Under the pieces are notes generated by a model. That model ran no database searches, had not been told where the DNA came from, and saw only the letters and a list, made by a program, of their open reading frames with translations. A program made the position numbers and the translations under genes. A stretch of 28,553 bases of DNA from REEB509 sp049314555 (lineage in GTDB: Bacteria; Pseudomonadota; Alphaproteobacteria; Caulobacterales; Aquidulcibacteraceae): contig JBMOEW010000037.1 of the NCBI GenBank assembly GCA_049314555.1, positions 1 through 28,553 on the forward strand, read 5' to 3'. Positions 6,428-15,375 of this stretch are shown in pieces (position 1 is the first letter of the stretch; each line of letters opens with the position of its first letter).

Positions 6428-7594
6428 ATGCTGACCAACACGCCCCACATGGATTTTGATCTCGGCGAGACCGCCGATCAGATCCGCGACCTGACCGCTC
6501 GCTTCGCTGACAACGAGATCGCCCCGATCGCCGATGCGATCGACAAGACCAACACTTTTCCCAGACACCTGTGGCCCAAGCTCGGCGAGCTTGGGCTGCA
6601 TGGCATTACGGTGGAGGAAGAATGGGGCGGTGCCGGCCTTGGGTATGTGGAACATGTTGTCGCGATGGAAGAGATCTCGCGGGCGAGCGCCTCTGTGGGG
6701 CTTAGCTACGGGGCGCACTCCAATCTTTGCATCAACCAAATTCGCAGCTGGGCCTCACCAGAACAAAAGCAACGCTATCTGCCAAAGCTGATTTCAGGCG
6801 CGCACGTTGGGGCGTTGGCCATGAGCGAGGCAGGGGCTGGCTCGGACGTTGTGTCGATGAAGCTGAAGGCCGAGAAGAAGGGCGGTCGCTACGTCCTGAA
6901 CGGGACGAAGTTCTGGATCACCAACAGCCCGGAAGCCGATACGCTGGTGGTGTATGCCAAGACCGACCCCACAGCCGGGCCGCGCGGGATTACCGCCTTC
7001 TTGATCGAGCGGGGCATGCGCGGGTTCACGGTTTCGCCGAAGCTCGACAAGTTGGGCATGCGGGGTTCTGACACCGCTGAATTGGTGTTTGAAGACTGCG
7101 AAGTCCCAGAGGAAAACATCATGGGCCCCTTGAACGAAGGGGTGCGGGTGTTGATGAGCGGGCTCGACTATGAGCGCGCGGTTTTGGCTGCGGGGCCGCT
7201 TGGGATTATGCAAGCCGCGCTGGATATGGTTTTGCCATATGTGCGCGAGCGCAAACAATTCGGTCGGCCGATTGGGGATTTCCAATTGATGCAGGGCAAG
7301 CTTGCGGACATGTACGTCGCGCTGAATACCTCCCGCGCCTACGTTTACGCCGTGGCCAAGGCCTGTGACGCAGGCAAGACCACCCGCCGGGACGCCGCTG
7401 GTGCCATCCTCTATGCCGCGGAACAGGCTACCAAAGTGGCGCTGGAAGCCATCCAGGCGCTGGGGGGCAACGGGTACATCAACGATTACCCGACAGGCCG
7501 GCTGCTGCGGGATGCAAAGCTTTATGAAATCGGAGCCGGGACCAGCGAAATTCGCCGGTTTCTGATCGGGCGCGAGTTGATGGGCGAAGGCTGA
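6428..7594 (+). CDS. ivd: Isovaleryl-CoA dehydrogenase
   Basis: This FAD enzyme oxidises isovaleryl-CoA to 3-methylcrotonyl-CoA in leucine catabolism and passes electrons to ETF. It has the usual length (388 residues). Acyl-CoA dehydrogenase signatures are AMSEAGAGSDV (131-141) and ALGGNGYINDYPTGRLLRD (344-362). The catalytic Glu249 lies in the LDYER segment, the position specific to isovaleryl-CoA dehydrogenases. YEIGAGTSEIRR (366-377) carries Gly where medium-chain enzymes have their catalytic Glu. The ATG at 6428 has AGGGG almost touching it, and a second ATG at 6449 starts at MDFDLGET, where many homologues begin, so the true start is unsettled. It follows spmX by 30 bases with no terminator and may be cotranscribed. 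The methylcrotonyl-CoA carboxylase genes that often follow are absent here. Confidence 0.95.
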   Translation: MLTNTPHMDFDLGETADQIRDLTARFADNEIAPIADAIDKTNTFPRHLWPKLGELGLHGITVEEEWGGAGLGYVEHVVAMEEISRASASVGLSYGAHSNLCINQIRSWASPEQKQRYLPKLISGAHVGALAMSEAGAGSDVVSMKLKAEKKGGRYVLNGTKFWITNSPEADTLVVYAKTDPTAGPRGITAFLIERGMRGFTVSPKLDKLGMRGSDTAELVFEDCEVPEENIMGPLNEGVRVLMSGLDYERAVLAAGPLGIMQAALDMVLPYVRERKQFGRPIGDFQLMQGKLADMYVALNTSRAYVYAVAKACDAGKTTRRDAAGAILYAAEQATKVALEAIQALGGNGYINDYPTGRLLRDAKLYEIGAGTSEIRRFLIGRELMGEG

Positions 7595-7612
7595 ACCACA
7601 CGCCTCACCGGT

Positions 7613-8590
7613 TTAACGATGGGCAAGGACGTCGGCAAAAACGCCTGGATCGACGTTGCCGCCGCTTGCTACGATGGCGACGGTTTTGCCTGTCACGTCG
7701 ATGCCGCTGAACAGCGCGGCGGCCAAGGCGGCAGCGCCGCCGGGCTCTAGCACGATGCGCAAATGGGCAAAGGCAAAGCGCATCGCCTCGCGGACTTGAT
7801 CGTCGTTGACCGAAACCGCGCCCATGCCGATGGATTGCGCTAGCGCCCATGGCAGCGCGCCCATTTTGTCGGCCATCAAAGCATCGCAGATGGAGCGGAC
7901 CCCTGGAGCGTTAGAGACGCGTTCGCCGGCTGCTAGGCTGCGGGCGATGCGCTCGTGGCCAACCGGTTCTACGGCATAGATTTGGATGGCAGGATTGAAC
8001 GCCCGCAGCGCGAGGCTGATCCCACTGGCGAGGCCACCGCCGGAGGCGCAAACGTAAGCGACATCAGCGGCGAGCCCAAGCGTTGAAAGGTCGTTGCCGA
8101 TTTCCAGGCCAGCGGTGCCCTGGCCTGCGATGACGTTGGCGTTGTCGAACGGGGGCACGATTGGGGCGTTGTGTTCGGCGGCGATGGCTTTGCCGATGGC
8201 TTCGCGATCTTCGGTGAGGCGATCGTAGAGGATCACTTCGGCTCCTAAAGCCTTGGTGTTTTCAATCTTGGCGGTGGGAGCGTCCTTTGGCATCACGATG
8301 GTGGCTGGCACCTTGAAACTGCGCGCGGCACCGGCGACGGCTTGCGCATGGTTGCCAGAGGAAAACGCCACCACGCCGTTTCGGCGCTGTTGCGGCGACA
8401 TCGCCGCGAGGGCGTTGAACGCACCTCGCGCTTTGAAGGCACCGAAGCGTTGCAGGCACTCTGGCTTGACGAAGGTGCGCGCTTGAAGCGCTGCATCGAG
8501 GGCCTCATGGCGCAGCAACGGGGTGTGGACCACGAAGGGCGCTATGCGGCGCTGTGCGGCGAGGATGTCTTGTAGCGATGGCAGGGTCAT
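7613..8590 (-). CDS. PLP-dependent threonine/serine dehydratase or serine racemase
   Basis: This is a fold-type II PLP enzyme of 325 residues. The PLP lysine is Lys53 in RFGAFKARGAFN; FSSGNHAQA (76-84) contacts the substrate carboxylate, SGGGL (183-187) binds the PLP phosphate, and IVASGGNVD closes the C-terminus. It lacks the C-terminal regulatory ACT domain of biosynthetic IlvA, so it belongs to the short TdcB / serine racemase type. It would either deaminate threonine or serine to 2-oxobutyrate or pyruvate, or racemise serine; sequence alone does not decide between these. It lies 12 bases downstream of hrpB on the same strand and is probably cotranscribed with it. Its stop is 18 bases from the end of the isovaleryl-CoA dehydrogenase gene. 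The ATG at 8590 has only a weak ribosome site. Confidence 0.9.
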   Translation of the reverse strand: MTLPSLQDILAAQRRIAPFVVHTPLLRHEALDAALQARTFVKPECLQRFGAFKARGAFNALAAMSPQQRRNGVVAFSSGNHAQAVAGAARSFKVPATIVMPKDAPTAKIENTKALGAEVILYDRLTEDREAIGKAIAAEHNAPIVPPFDNANVIAGQGTAGLEIGNDLSTLGLAADVAYVCASGGGLASGISLALRAFNPAIQIYAVEPVGHERIARSLAAGERVSNAPGVRSICDALMADKMGALPWALAQSIGMGAVSVNDDQVREAMRFAFAHLRIVLEPGGAAALAAALFSGIDVTGKTVAIVASGGNVDPGVFADVLAHR

Positions 8591-8602
8591 GGGCGTGCCT
8601 GT

Positions 8603-11050
8603 TTATGAGCTGGGCTTTGGTTTAACGCGTCTTGTGGGCGGTTCGGCAAGGGGATCTTCGGGCCAGGGATGTTTGGGGTAGCGGCCGCGCAGGTCTGCCC
8701 GGACGGCGCTGTAGGAGCCCTTCCAAAACCCTGGAAGATCGCGGGTGGTTTGAACCGGTCGGCCTGCGGGCGATACCAACAAGAGCAAAAGTGGCGCGCG
8801 GTTGTTGGCCACTGTTGGATGGCGGTTCAGGCCAAATAGCTCTTGCAACCGTAGGCTCACCGCGGGGCCATTGTCGTGGAGGTAGTCGATCGGGTGCACG
8901 CCGCCTGCAGGGGATGTGTAATGGATCGGTGCAAGCTCGCTCAGGGTTTTGCGCTGGGCATAGTCCATCAGGTTTTCGACCGCGTTTTCGATGTGGGGGG
9001 CCACAGCGTCCAAGCGCGATTGCCCTGCCAAGAGCGGGGTGAGCCACGTGTCAGCTTCGTTCAGCAAGCTCGCGTCGGTGATGTCTGGCCAGCGCGCCTC
9101 GCCATCCAGTTTGCGCAGCAGGGCTACCCTGGCTTGAAGGCGGCGCAGCTCTAGCAGGGGACCAAACAGATCAAGCCCGCCCGCTTGAATGGCTTTGGCC
9201 ATCGCCGCTTGCACCTGGGATGGTGCGGGATTGGGCAGTGGCGCATCGGTTAAGGTCAGGCGCAGATACCGGCGAGTGCGGCGGGCCCGCACAGTGGCCG
9301 TTGCGGGGTCATAGCGGACATCTTGCGTGTCTGCGATGGCGTGCGGGAAAAGGGCCTCGATCTCTGAGAGCGCCAGGGGCGCGGCCAGCTTGATGAGGGC
9401 GCGGTCGGCGGCACCGACAATTTCGCCAACGGCCAGGAATGCTTCCTGGGCGAGGGGATCGGCGGGGTCCAATTTGGCTTGCCGGCCATTGGCCATCTGA
9501 AAGGTGCCCTGGCCCCGTGCTTTGGCGACCCGATCTGGGAAGGCGCGCGCAAGGGCAGTCCCGATGCTGCCCTGATCGATGGCGGTGCTGCGGCCACCCG
9601 ACCGATCGGCTATTCGATCCGCGAGGTTGGTTGCGGCTTTGGCACGGGGGGAGCCGTCCCGGCTCAGGCGCTCGATGCGGGATCTGGCGTCGGTGTCACG
9701 ACCGCCGAGGCCCTCTTCGGTCATGGCAACGGCGAGAAGCGCTGCGCTCCTGCGCGCCTCTGGCGGGCTGGTCAGCACCATATGGGCAAGCCGCGGGGGC
9801 AGCGGCATATCGGCGAGCGCCTTGCCGTGGTCAGTGAGGGCACCTTCAGGGGTGAGCGCGCCCAGCGCCTCCAGGTGGGTCAGCGCTTGGGTCCAGGAGG
9901 CGGGCGCGGGGGGATCGAGGAAAGCAAGACTGTTTGGGTCCCGCACCCCCCAAGCAGCAAGGTCTAAAACGAGGCTTGAGAGATCGGCGTTGAGGATCTC
10001 TGGGGGATCAAAGGCCGGCCGCGCACGGGTCTCGCCTTGGGCCCATAAGCGGATGCATAGGCCGGGTTCAAGGCGGCCAGCGCGGCCTTTGCGTTGCTCG
10101 GCGGAGGCTTGGCTGGCGCGGACCGTTTCCAGCCGCGTCACGCCCACATCGGGCTCAAAGCGCGGTTGGCGCGACAGGCCCGCGTCGACCACGATGCGCA
10201 CGCCTTCAATGGTGAGGCTGGTTTCGGCGATGGCGGAGGCAATCACCACTTTGCGTCGCCCGGGTTGGGCTGGGGCGATGGCTGCGTCTTGGGCGGCGGG
10301 CTCGAGGGCCCCGTATAGGGTGCGCACGTCGATCGGGTGATCGGCAAGCGCGGGCAAAAGCTCTCTAGCGCACCGTTCGATTTCACGGGCGCCGGGCAAA
10401 AACACCAACACGCTGCCGGTTTCGCGTCGGAGCGCTTGGCGCACAGCGGTGCCTGCGGCAACGGCTGGTTCTGTGCCATGGGGGGGCGGGAGGTATTCGG
10501 TGGTGACCGGGTACATTCGGCCAGCACTTTCGATAACGGGCGCGCCGTCCAGGAGGTTTGCGATGCGGGCGGCGTCCAGGGTGGCTGACATCACCAGAAG
10601 GCGCAGATCCTCGCGCAGTCCCTGCTGTGCATCCCTGGCCAAGGCCAACGCCAAATCGCCTTCCAGACTGCGTTCGTGGAACTCATCAAAAAGGACGCCA
10701 GCCACCCCCTCCAGGCTGGGATCAGCCAGGATCTGGCGGGTAAAGACGCCCTCAGTGACCACTTCAATGCGGGTGCGGCGCGACACGCGGTTTTCCAGGC
10801 GAACGCGAAAGCCCACGGTTTCGCCGACTTTTTCGCCATAAGCTTGGGCCATGCGTGCGGCCGCCGCCCTTGCCGCGATCCGACGGGGCGATAAAAGGAT
10901 GATGCGTTTTCCGATGGACCAGGGCTGGTCAATGAGGGCCGGGGGCACTCGTGTGGTCTTTCCCGCGCCGGGCGGGGCCACGAGCACAGCTTCTGGGCGC
11001 GCTTGCAAAGCGGTGCAAAGCGCAGGCAGGACCTCGTCGACGGGAAACAC
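8603..11050 (-). CDS. hrpB: ATP-dependent helicase HrpB (DExH family)
   Basis: The protein of 815 residues has the normal HrpB length and order. Motif I is APPGAGKTT (25-33), motif II DEFHERS (122-128), motif III SATL (155-158) and motif VI QRKGRAGRLEPG (319-330). These are followed by the HA2-like region and the HrpB-specific C-terminal domain (about 450-815), which contains GGVHPIDY and a conserved end around FWKGSYSAVRADLRGRYPKHPWPEDP. It is an RNA-helicase-like protein of unsettled cellular role in bacteria. The start is GTG at 11050. No Shine-Dalgarno is visible, and a TATAAC hexamer ends 4 bases before the GTG, so a leaderless transcript is possible. Only 63 bases separate it from the divergent lipoprotein gene. 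Confidence 0.95.
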   Translation of the reverse strand: MFPVDEVLPALCTALQARPEAVLVAPPGAGKTTRVPPALIDQPWSIGKRIILLSPRRIAARAAAARMAQAYGEKVGETVGFRVRLENRVSRRTRIEVVTEGVFTRQILADPSLEGVAGVLFDEFHERSLEGDLALALARDAQQGLREDLRLLVMSATLDAARIANLLDGAPVIESAGRMYPVTTEYLPPPHGTEPAVAAGTAVRQALRRETGSVLVFLPGAREIERCARELLPALADHPIDVRTLYGALEPAAQDAAIAPAQPGRRKVVIASAIAETSLTIEGVRIVVDAGLSRQPRFEPDVGVTRLETVRASQASAEQRKGRAGRLEPGLCIRLWAQGETRARPAFDPPEILNADLSSLVLDLAAWGVRDPNSLAFLDPPAPASWTQALTHLEALGALTPEGALTDHGKALADMPLPPRLAHMVLTSPPEARRSAALLAVAMTEEGLGGRDTDARSRIERLSRDGSPRAKAATNLADRIADRSGGRSTAIDQGSIGTALARAFPDRVAKARGQGTFQMANGRQAKLDPADPLAQEAFLAVGEIVGAADRALIKLAAPLALSEIEALFPHAIADTQDVRYDPATATVRARRTRRYLRLTLTDAPLPNPAPSQVQAAMAKAIQAGGLDLFGPLLELRRLQARVALLRKLDGEARWPDITDASLLNEADTWLTPLLAGQSRLDAVAPHIENAVENLMDYAQRKTLSELAPIHYTSPAGGVHPIDYLHDNGPAVSLRLQELFGLNRHPTVANNRAPLLLLLVSPAGRPVQTTRDLPGFWKGSYSAVRADLRGRYPKHPWPEDPLAEPPTRRVKPKPSS

Positions 11051-11113
11051 GGGTGTTATAGTTAACTCGGGTTCAGATGGTCGCCAAGCGACGCTGGGTG
11101 CAAGGAGATCACG

Positions 11114-11695
11114 ATGAGCATACGACAGGTTCTCATGACGGGGGCAGTGTTTCTAGCGCTGACTGCTGGGGCGGGATGCGCATCGCGCGGGGAAAAGGAA
11201 GAAGAAACCGGGCCCACCACTGGCGAACGGATGGACGCCGTGCGGGCGGGGATCGGCGATGCGGCCGTGACGCCCTTGCGCGATGTGGGGCTTTTGCGGC
11301 CCGAGATCCCCGATATTCTGGAAACGATCCGGTACCCGTATGACACCTCCCGGCTCGCGTCTGGCTGTCAAGCGGTCGCCTATGAAATTGGGCAGTTGGA
11401 TGCAGTTCTGGGGGAGGAAAACTTCCAGCCCGGGCCTCGTCGGGACACGGGCGACCGCGCCGCTGATGCGGCTCAAGACGCCGCAATCGGTGCTGTGCGC
11501 GGGGCAGCGGATGTCATCCCGTTTCGCGGTTGGGTGCGCCAGCTGAGTGGCGCCACGCGGGCCGAACGCGACGCCATCGCTGCCTTTGAGATTGGCCAGA
11601 TCCGGCGCAGTTTCCTGCGCGGCTACGGCGCTTCTCTGGGCTGCCGGGGGGTGCTGCCGCAACCCCCACCTGAAGAGCAACAGACGCGGCGTTAA
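11114..11695 (+). CDS. Putative lipoprotein of unknown function, 193 residues
   Basis: I do not recognise the family. Residues 1-22 form a lipoprotein signal peptide ending in the lipobox TAGAGC, with lipidation expected at Cys22; Ala follows the Cys, which favours release to the outer membrane. The mature part is charged and helical, with an early RMDAVRAGIGDAAVTPLRDVGLLRPEIPDIL stretch and three Cys (22, one in SGCQAV, one in LGCRG), so one intramolecular disulphide is possible. A middle section, AADAAQDAAIGAVRGAAD, looks amphipathic. The start is well set: AAGGAG lies 7 bases before the ATG. The stop shares TTAA with the stop of the lytic transglycosylase gene on the other strand. Confidence 0.8.
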   Translation: MSIRQVLMTGAVFLALTAGAGCASRGEKEEETGPTTGERMDAVRAGIGDAAVTPLRDVGLLRPEIPDILETIRYPYDTSRLASGCQAVAYEIGQLDAVLGEENFQPGPRRDTGDRAADAAQDAAIGAVRGAADVIPFRGWVRQLSGATRAERDAIAAFEIGQIRRSFLRGYGASLGCRGVLPQPPPEEQQTRR

Positions 11696-13821
11696 GATCC
11701 GCGGCGGAGATCTTCCCGGATCCGGATCGGTGCAGGCTCTGCGCTGATCCGGTTGCGGTAGACCTGAAGGTTCTCCATGACTCGCTGGACGTAGTTGCGC
11801 GTCTCGGAGAAGGGGATCAGCTCCACCCAGTCCACAACGTCGACGCCGCGCGCACGGGGATCGCCGAACGCGGCAATCCATTCCCGGGCCCGCCCGGAGC
11901 CAGCATTGTAGGAAGCGATCGTCAGAACATAGGAGCCGTTCCACTCGTCCAGCAGGTCCTGCAGGTGGCGAGAGCCCAAGTTCATGTTGTAGGCGGGGTC
12001 TGCGGTGAGATTGGATCGCACATAGGCAATGCCCTCTCGCCGGGCGGTGAGCTGGGCGGTCGCGGGCATCAATTGCATGAGGCCAAGGGCACCGGCCCTG
12101 GAGCGCGCGTTGGTGTCGAACTCGCTTTCTTGACGGATGATGGCGTAAACCAGCGCGGCTTCTGGCCTGCCGGGTTGGCGGGCGGCGGAGGGAAGCTCGA
12201 TCAGAGGATAGGCCGCGTTTGGCGCGACGACGCCGCGGAACAGGCCCGCCTTGGCGCTGCGCAGGGCGCTTTTCGCATAGTTGTTGCGCCGGGCCATTTC
12301 CGCCAGCAGCTCCAACTCGTGTGGATCGTTGATGGTGTCATCCAGGTAAAAGGCGACGCGCTCAAAGTCTTGCTGGTCACCCATGCTTTCCATCAGCCGC
12401 AGAACTTGCACCAGCTCCCGGGCATCAAAGCGCCGGCGCGCTTCTTGAGGGATGGTGCCCAATTCGGTGAGACTGATGGCCGCGTTGGCGTTCAGCTCTA
12501 CGGCGGCGAGTTGGCCATAGTAGGCGTAGTCATACTGTGCGGCCCGGGACAGGGCTGCCTGCTTGGCGGCGGTGTCGTTCAGGGCATCATTGGCCTGCCC
12601 CAGCCAATAATAGCCGCGAGCAAGGCTGATCGGCGAGGAAACGCCGTTGGCCAAAGTTTCGAAGTGGCGCTTGGCGAGGTTGGCATCGCGCAGATAGCGC
12701 AGCGCGAGCCAGCCGGACAAAAACTCCGCATCGGCAAAGGATTCGCCAGAGGTCATGGCATGGGACTGGGCGAACGCGTAGGCGCGACGGCCATCACCTG
12801 AACGCAGGGCGTTGTTCAAGTAAGCGCGCTTTTCGCGGAAAATGTCGTCGCGGGCGATCGCTGGGGCGGCGGCGGCGTCGATCCGGGCTGCAAAGCGGGC
12901 TGCGTCTTCCAGGCGACCACTGGTGCGAATGTAGCGAGCGCGTTCGTACAAAAATCCGGGGTCGTCCTGGCGGGAGGCCGGTACGCGGTCAACCGCGGCT
13001 TGAAGGCCGCGTCTGGGGCGCGTCTGCAAAGCGATCCGCGCTTCGGCCAGAAGGCGATCGGCGGCCCCGATCTCTGGAAAGAGGGCGCGGGCCTCGGTGC
13101 GCTCGCCGCGCCACAGCAACATATCCACCCGGGTTTGGTGATCGCTGCCGGTGAACGAAGCGCCAAACGATGAGCGCGCAACCGCTGCCGCCCGTGATGA
13201 CAGGCGATCTTCGCGCCAGGCCCGACGGGCGAGTTCGGTGGCCTCTGAGGTGCGGCCAAGGTTTTGGTACGCAACGGCAAGGGCGATGCGCCCGTCCCCG
13301 CTGATCGGCCCGCCATCTTGGGTGAGCAGCTCCACCAGCTGGGCCGACGAGATGCCGGCGTTGAAGGCTTGGCGCTCCAAGCGCTCGCGCATGGTGACGC
13401 GGCCTGGCCAGCCCGTCAGGTCCTGGAGGGCGGTGCGGGCAAGTTCAAAATCCTCTGGCGCGTTGGCATCGGCGGCGCGTCGCCATTGCAGGATTTTCTG
13501 GACGAGGGGATCTGAAACGTTGGCGCGGATCGTGTCTAACTCCGCCCAACGGCCGCCATCTGCGGCGGCGATGCCTGCTTGCAAACGGCCGAGTTCGGTG
13601 GCGGGGGGAAGGGCTGGGGCAATATATTCAGACGCAGCTGCGGCGGACACAAGTCCGGTCGGGGTGGCGTTTTCGCGGGATTCTTGGGTGAAGGCTGCCA
13701 CAGAAACAGCCAGGACCATGATCGCAGCGCAAACCAGCAACGGCCTGCGCCAGCCGGGGGCGTCTGCGCTTTGGTTGCGCGCGCTGGATGGGCGGGTTGC
13801 CTTGGACTGACCTTTTGGCAT
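11692..13821 (-). CDS. slt: Soluble lytic murein transglycosylase (Slt70 type)
   Basis: This enzyme cleaves the MurNAc-GlcNAc bond of peptidoglycan non-hydrolytically, leaving 1,6-anhydroMurNAc ends, in the periplasm. The 709-residue protein has a hydrophobic signal-anchor at about 26-45, a long alpha-helical superhelical region (about 80-540) and a C-terminal SLT domain (about 552-690). The catalytic Glu565 lies in IIRQESEFD, followed by GALGLMQLMPATA and ASYNAG (636-641). The start is the ATG at 13821 with GGAGG 5 bases upstream; the frame is open to a GTG at 13866, but that extension lacks a ribosome site. The C-terminal tail after residue 690 is short and basic. It faces dapA across a 235-base divergent gap and converges on the lipoprotein gene with a 4-base overlap. 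Confidence 0.93.
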   Translation of the reverse strand: MPKGQSKATRPSSARNQSADAPGWRRPLLVCAAIMVLAVSVAAFTQESRENATPTGLVSAAAASEYIAPALPPATELGRLQAGIAAADGGRWAELDTIRANVSDPLVQKILQWRRAADANAPEDFELARTALQDLTGWPGRVTMRERLERQAFNAGISSAQLVELLTQDGGPISGDGRIALAVAYQNLGRTSEATELARRAWREDRLSSRAAAVARSSFGASFTGSDHQTRVDMLLWRGERTEARALFPEIGAADRLLAEARIALQTRPRRGLQAAVDRVPASRQDDPGFLYERARYIRTSGRLEDAARFAARIDAAAAPAIARDDIFREKRAYLNNALRSGDGRRAYAFAQSHAMTSGESFADAEFLSGWLALRYLRDANLAKRHFETLANGVSSPISLARGYYWLGQANDALNDTAAKQAALSRAAQYDYAYYGQLAAVELNANAAISLTELGTIPQEARRRFDARELVQVLRLMESMGDQQDFERVAFYLDDTINDPHELELLAEMARRNNYAKSALRSAKAGLFRGVVAPNAAYPLIELPSAARQPGRPEAALVYAIIRQESEFDTNARSRAGALGLMQLMPATAQLTARREGIAYVRSNLTADPAYNMNLGSRHLQDLLDEWNGSYVLTIASYNAGSGRAREWIAAFGDPRARGVDVVDWVELIPFSETRNYVQRVMENLQVYRNRISAEPAPIRIREDLRRGS

Positions 13822-14056
13822 CACTGCCTCCGCTTGTAGAGTCGCCGGGCTCGGTCCTAAGTACACGAACGAAGACGGTCGCGTCGACTCGGTGCGGTGT
13901 TTTAGCTCACATTTGCGTGTCGGTCTGGGCCTTGGGGTGTCAATGTTGCGTTATCAGGGATGCGGTTGCGTGTCTTGGGGCGCGGCGTGGAACGGCACCC
14001 GGGATTTGGAAGGCCAGGATTGAGAAGGATTTTGACTGCGCCATGGGACGTCTTTG
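13822..14056. other. Divergent intergenic region between slt and dapA
   Basis: These 235 bases must hold the promoters of both genes. Two GANTC motifs (13839-13843 and 13886-13890), the CcrM methylation sequence of many Alphaproteobacteria, lie on the slt side. I see no confident -35/-10 pair, RNA gene or small coding region. Confidence 0.5.
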
Positions 14057-14929
14057 ATGTTTAAAGGCTCGCTTCCTGCCCTTGTGACGCCGTTTCGCGA
14101 TGGTGCGATTGACGAGGCGGCTTATGCCGCGCTGATCGAACGCCAGATTGCAGCCGGCGCGCACGGCCTTGTGCCTTGCGGCACGACCGGGGAAGCCAGC
14201 GCCCTTTCGCACGCCGAACACACCCGTGCGATCAGCCTTTGCGTGGAGACCGCTCGGGGCCGGGTGCCGGTGATCGCGGGCGTGGGCGGGGGGCTTTATG
14301 AGGGCGTGGTTGCGCGGATGGCGCATGCCAAGGCGGTAGGCGCGGACGCGGCTTTGGTGGTCACGCCCTACTATGTGCGGCCCAGCCAAGATGGGCTTTT
14401 TGCCTATTTTTCGGCGCTCAACAAGGCCGTGGCTCTGCCGATGGTGGCCTATAACGTGCCCAGCCGAACGGGCGTTGACATGAGTGTGGAGACGGTGGGG
14501 CGGATTGCTGCCCTGCCAAGCGTGATCGGGCTGAAGGATGCCACCGGGGATTTATCGCGGGTGGCGCGCCATCTGCGGCTGGTGCCTTCGGGATTTGCCT
14601 TGCTGTCGGGCGATGACCCCAGTGCGGTTGGGTTCATCGCGCACGGGGGGGTGGGCTGCATTTCGGTGACGGCTAATGTGGCACCAGAACCGATGGCGCG
14701 CCTTTTGGACCTTGCGTTTGCCGGTGATTTTGACGAAGCGCGGGCGCTTGATCAGACGCTGGCGCGGCTGCATCGGGCGCTTTTTTTGGACGCCAGTCCT
14801 TCACCGGCAAAGCGGGCGTTGGCGCTTTTGGGCCTGTGTGAGGATGGCGTACGGTTGCCGCTTGTGGCCCTTGGCACGCGGCTTGATGAAGAGTTGAAGG
14901 CGGCCATGGCCGAAGCGGGCGTTGCATGA
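14057..14929 (+). CDS. dapA: 4-hydroxy-tetrahydrodipicolinate synthase
   Basis: DapA condenses pyruvate with aspartate semialdehyde, the first committed step to diaminopimelate and lysine. In the 290-residue protein the Schiff-base lysine is Lys160 (IGLKDATGD), with Thr43-Thr44 (CGTTGE), Tyr106 (TPYYVRPSQDG), Tyr132 (YNVPSRTG) and Arg137. All positions of the catalytic triad and of the substrate-carboxylate-binding Arg are present. The ATG at 14057 has GGGA 8 bases upstream; a TTG directly before it is in frame but needless. The stop overlaps the start of smpB by ATGA, so the two are translationally coupled. Its place beside slt gives this block a cell-wall flavour, since diaminopimelate feeds peptidoglycan. 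Confidence 0.96.
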   Translation: MFKGSLPALVTPFRDGAIDEAAYAALIERQIAAGAHGLVPCGTTGEASALSHAEHTRAISLCVETARGRVPVIAGVGGGLYEGVVARMAHAKAVGADAALVVTPYYVRPSQDGLFAYFSALNKAVALPMVAYNVPSRTGVDMSVETVGRIAALPSVIGLKDATGDLSRVARHLRLVPSGFALLSGDDPSAVGFIAHGGVGCISVTANVAPEPMARLLDLAFAGDFDEARALDQTLARLHRALFLDASPSPAKRALALLGLCEDGVRLPLVALGTRLDEELKAAMAEAGVA

Positions 14930-15375
14930 AGCTGATTGCCGACAACCGCCGGGCGCGGTTTGATTATTTCATCGAAGAAACTCTGGAGGCCGGTATCGTT
15001 CTTTCTGGCACCGAGGTGAAGGCGTTGCGCGCCGGCCGGGCTACGATTTCGGAGAGCTATGCTAGCCCTGAAAAGGGCGAGCTGTATCTGATCAATGCCT
15101 ACATCCCCGAGTACAACCCCGCGAGCCAGTTCAACCACGAGCCGCGGCGGCCGCGGAAGCTGTTGGTGCACAAGCGCCAACTGAACAAGCTGTTTGGGGC
15201 GGTGGAGCGGGAAGGGCGCACGCTGGTGCCGTTGAAGCTCTATTTCAACGATCGCGGCCGCGCCAAGCTTGAGATTGCGCTCGCCAAGGGCAAAAAGATC
15301 CATGACAAACGCGCCGCTTCCAAGGACCGCGACTGGAAAAAGGAGCAGGGCCGCTTGATGCGCGACAAGGGCTAA
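14926..15375 (+). CDS. smpB: SsrA-binding protein SmpB
   Basis: SmpB binds tmRNA and brings it to stalled ribosomes for trans-translation. The length of 149 residues is typical. Family segments are ADNRRARFDYFIEET at the N-terminus, GIVLSGTEVKALRAGRA (23-39), SYASPEKGELYLINAYIPEY and RKLLVHKRQLNKL. The basic C-terminal tail (KGKKIHDKRAASKDRDWKKE) enters the ribosomal A site. It overlaps dapA by 4 bases, and its TAA shares bases CTAA with the stop of the convergent FAD oxidoreductase gene. The tmRNA gene itself is not in the window. Confidence 0.97.
   Translation: MKLIADNRRARFDYFIEETLEAGIVLSGTEVKALRAGRATISESYASPEKGELYLINAYIPEYNPASQFNHEPRRPRKLLVHKRQLNKLFGAVEREGRTLVPLKLYFNDRGRAKLEIALAKGKKIHDKRAASKDRDWKKEQGRLMRDKG

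Noticed and set aside
13839..13890. Two GANTC (CcrM) sites as a special regulatory signature of slt
   Set aside because: Roughly one such site is expected by chance in a region of this size, so two are not remarkable.
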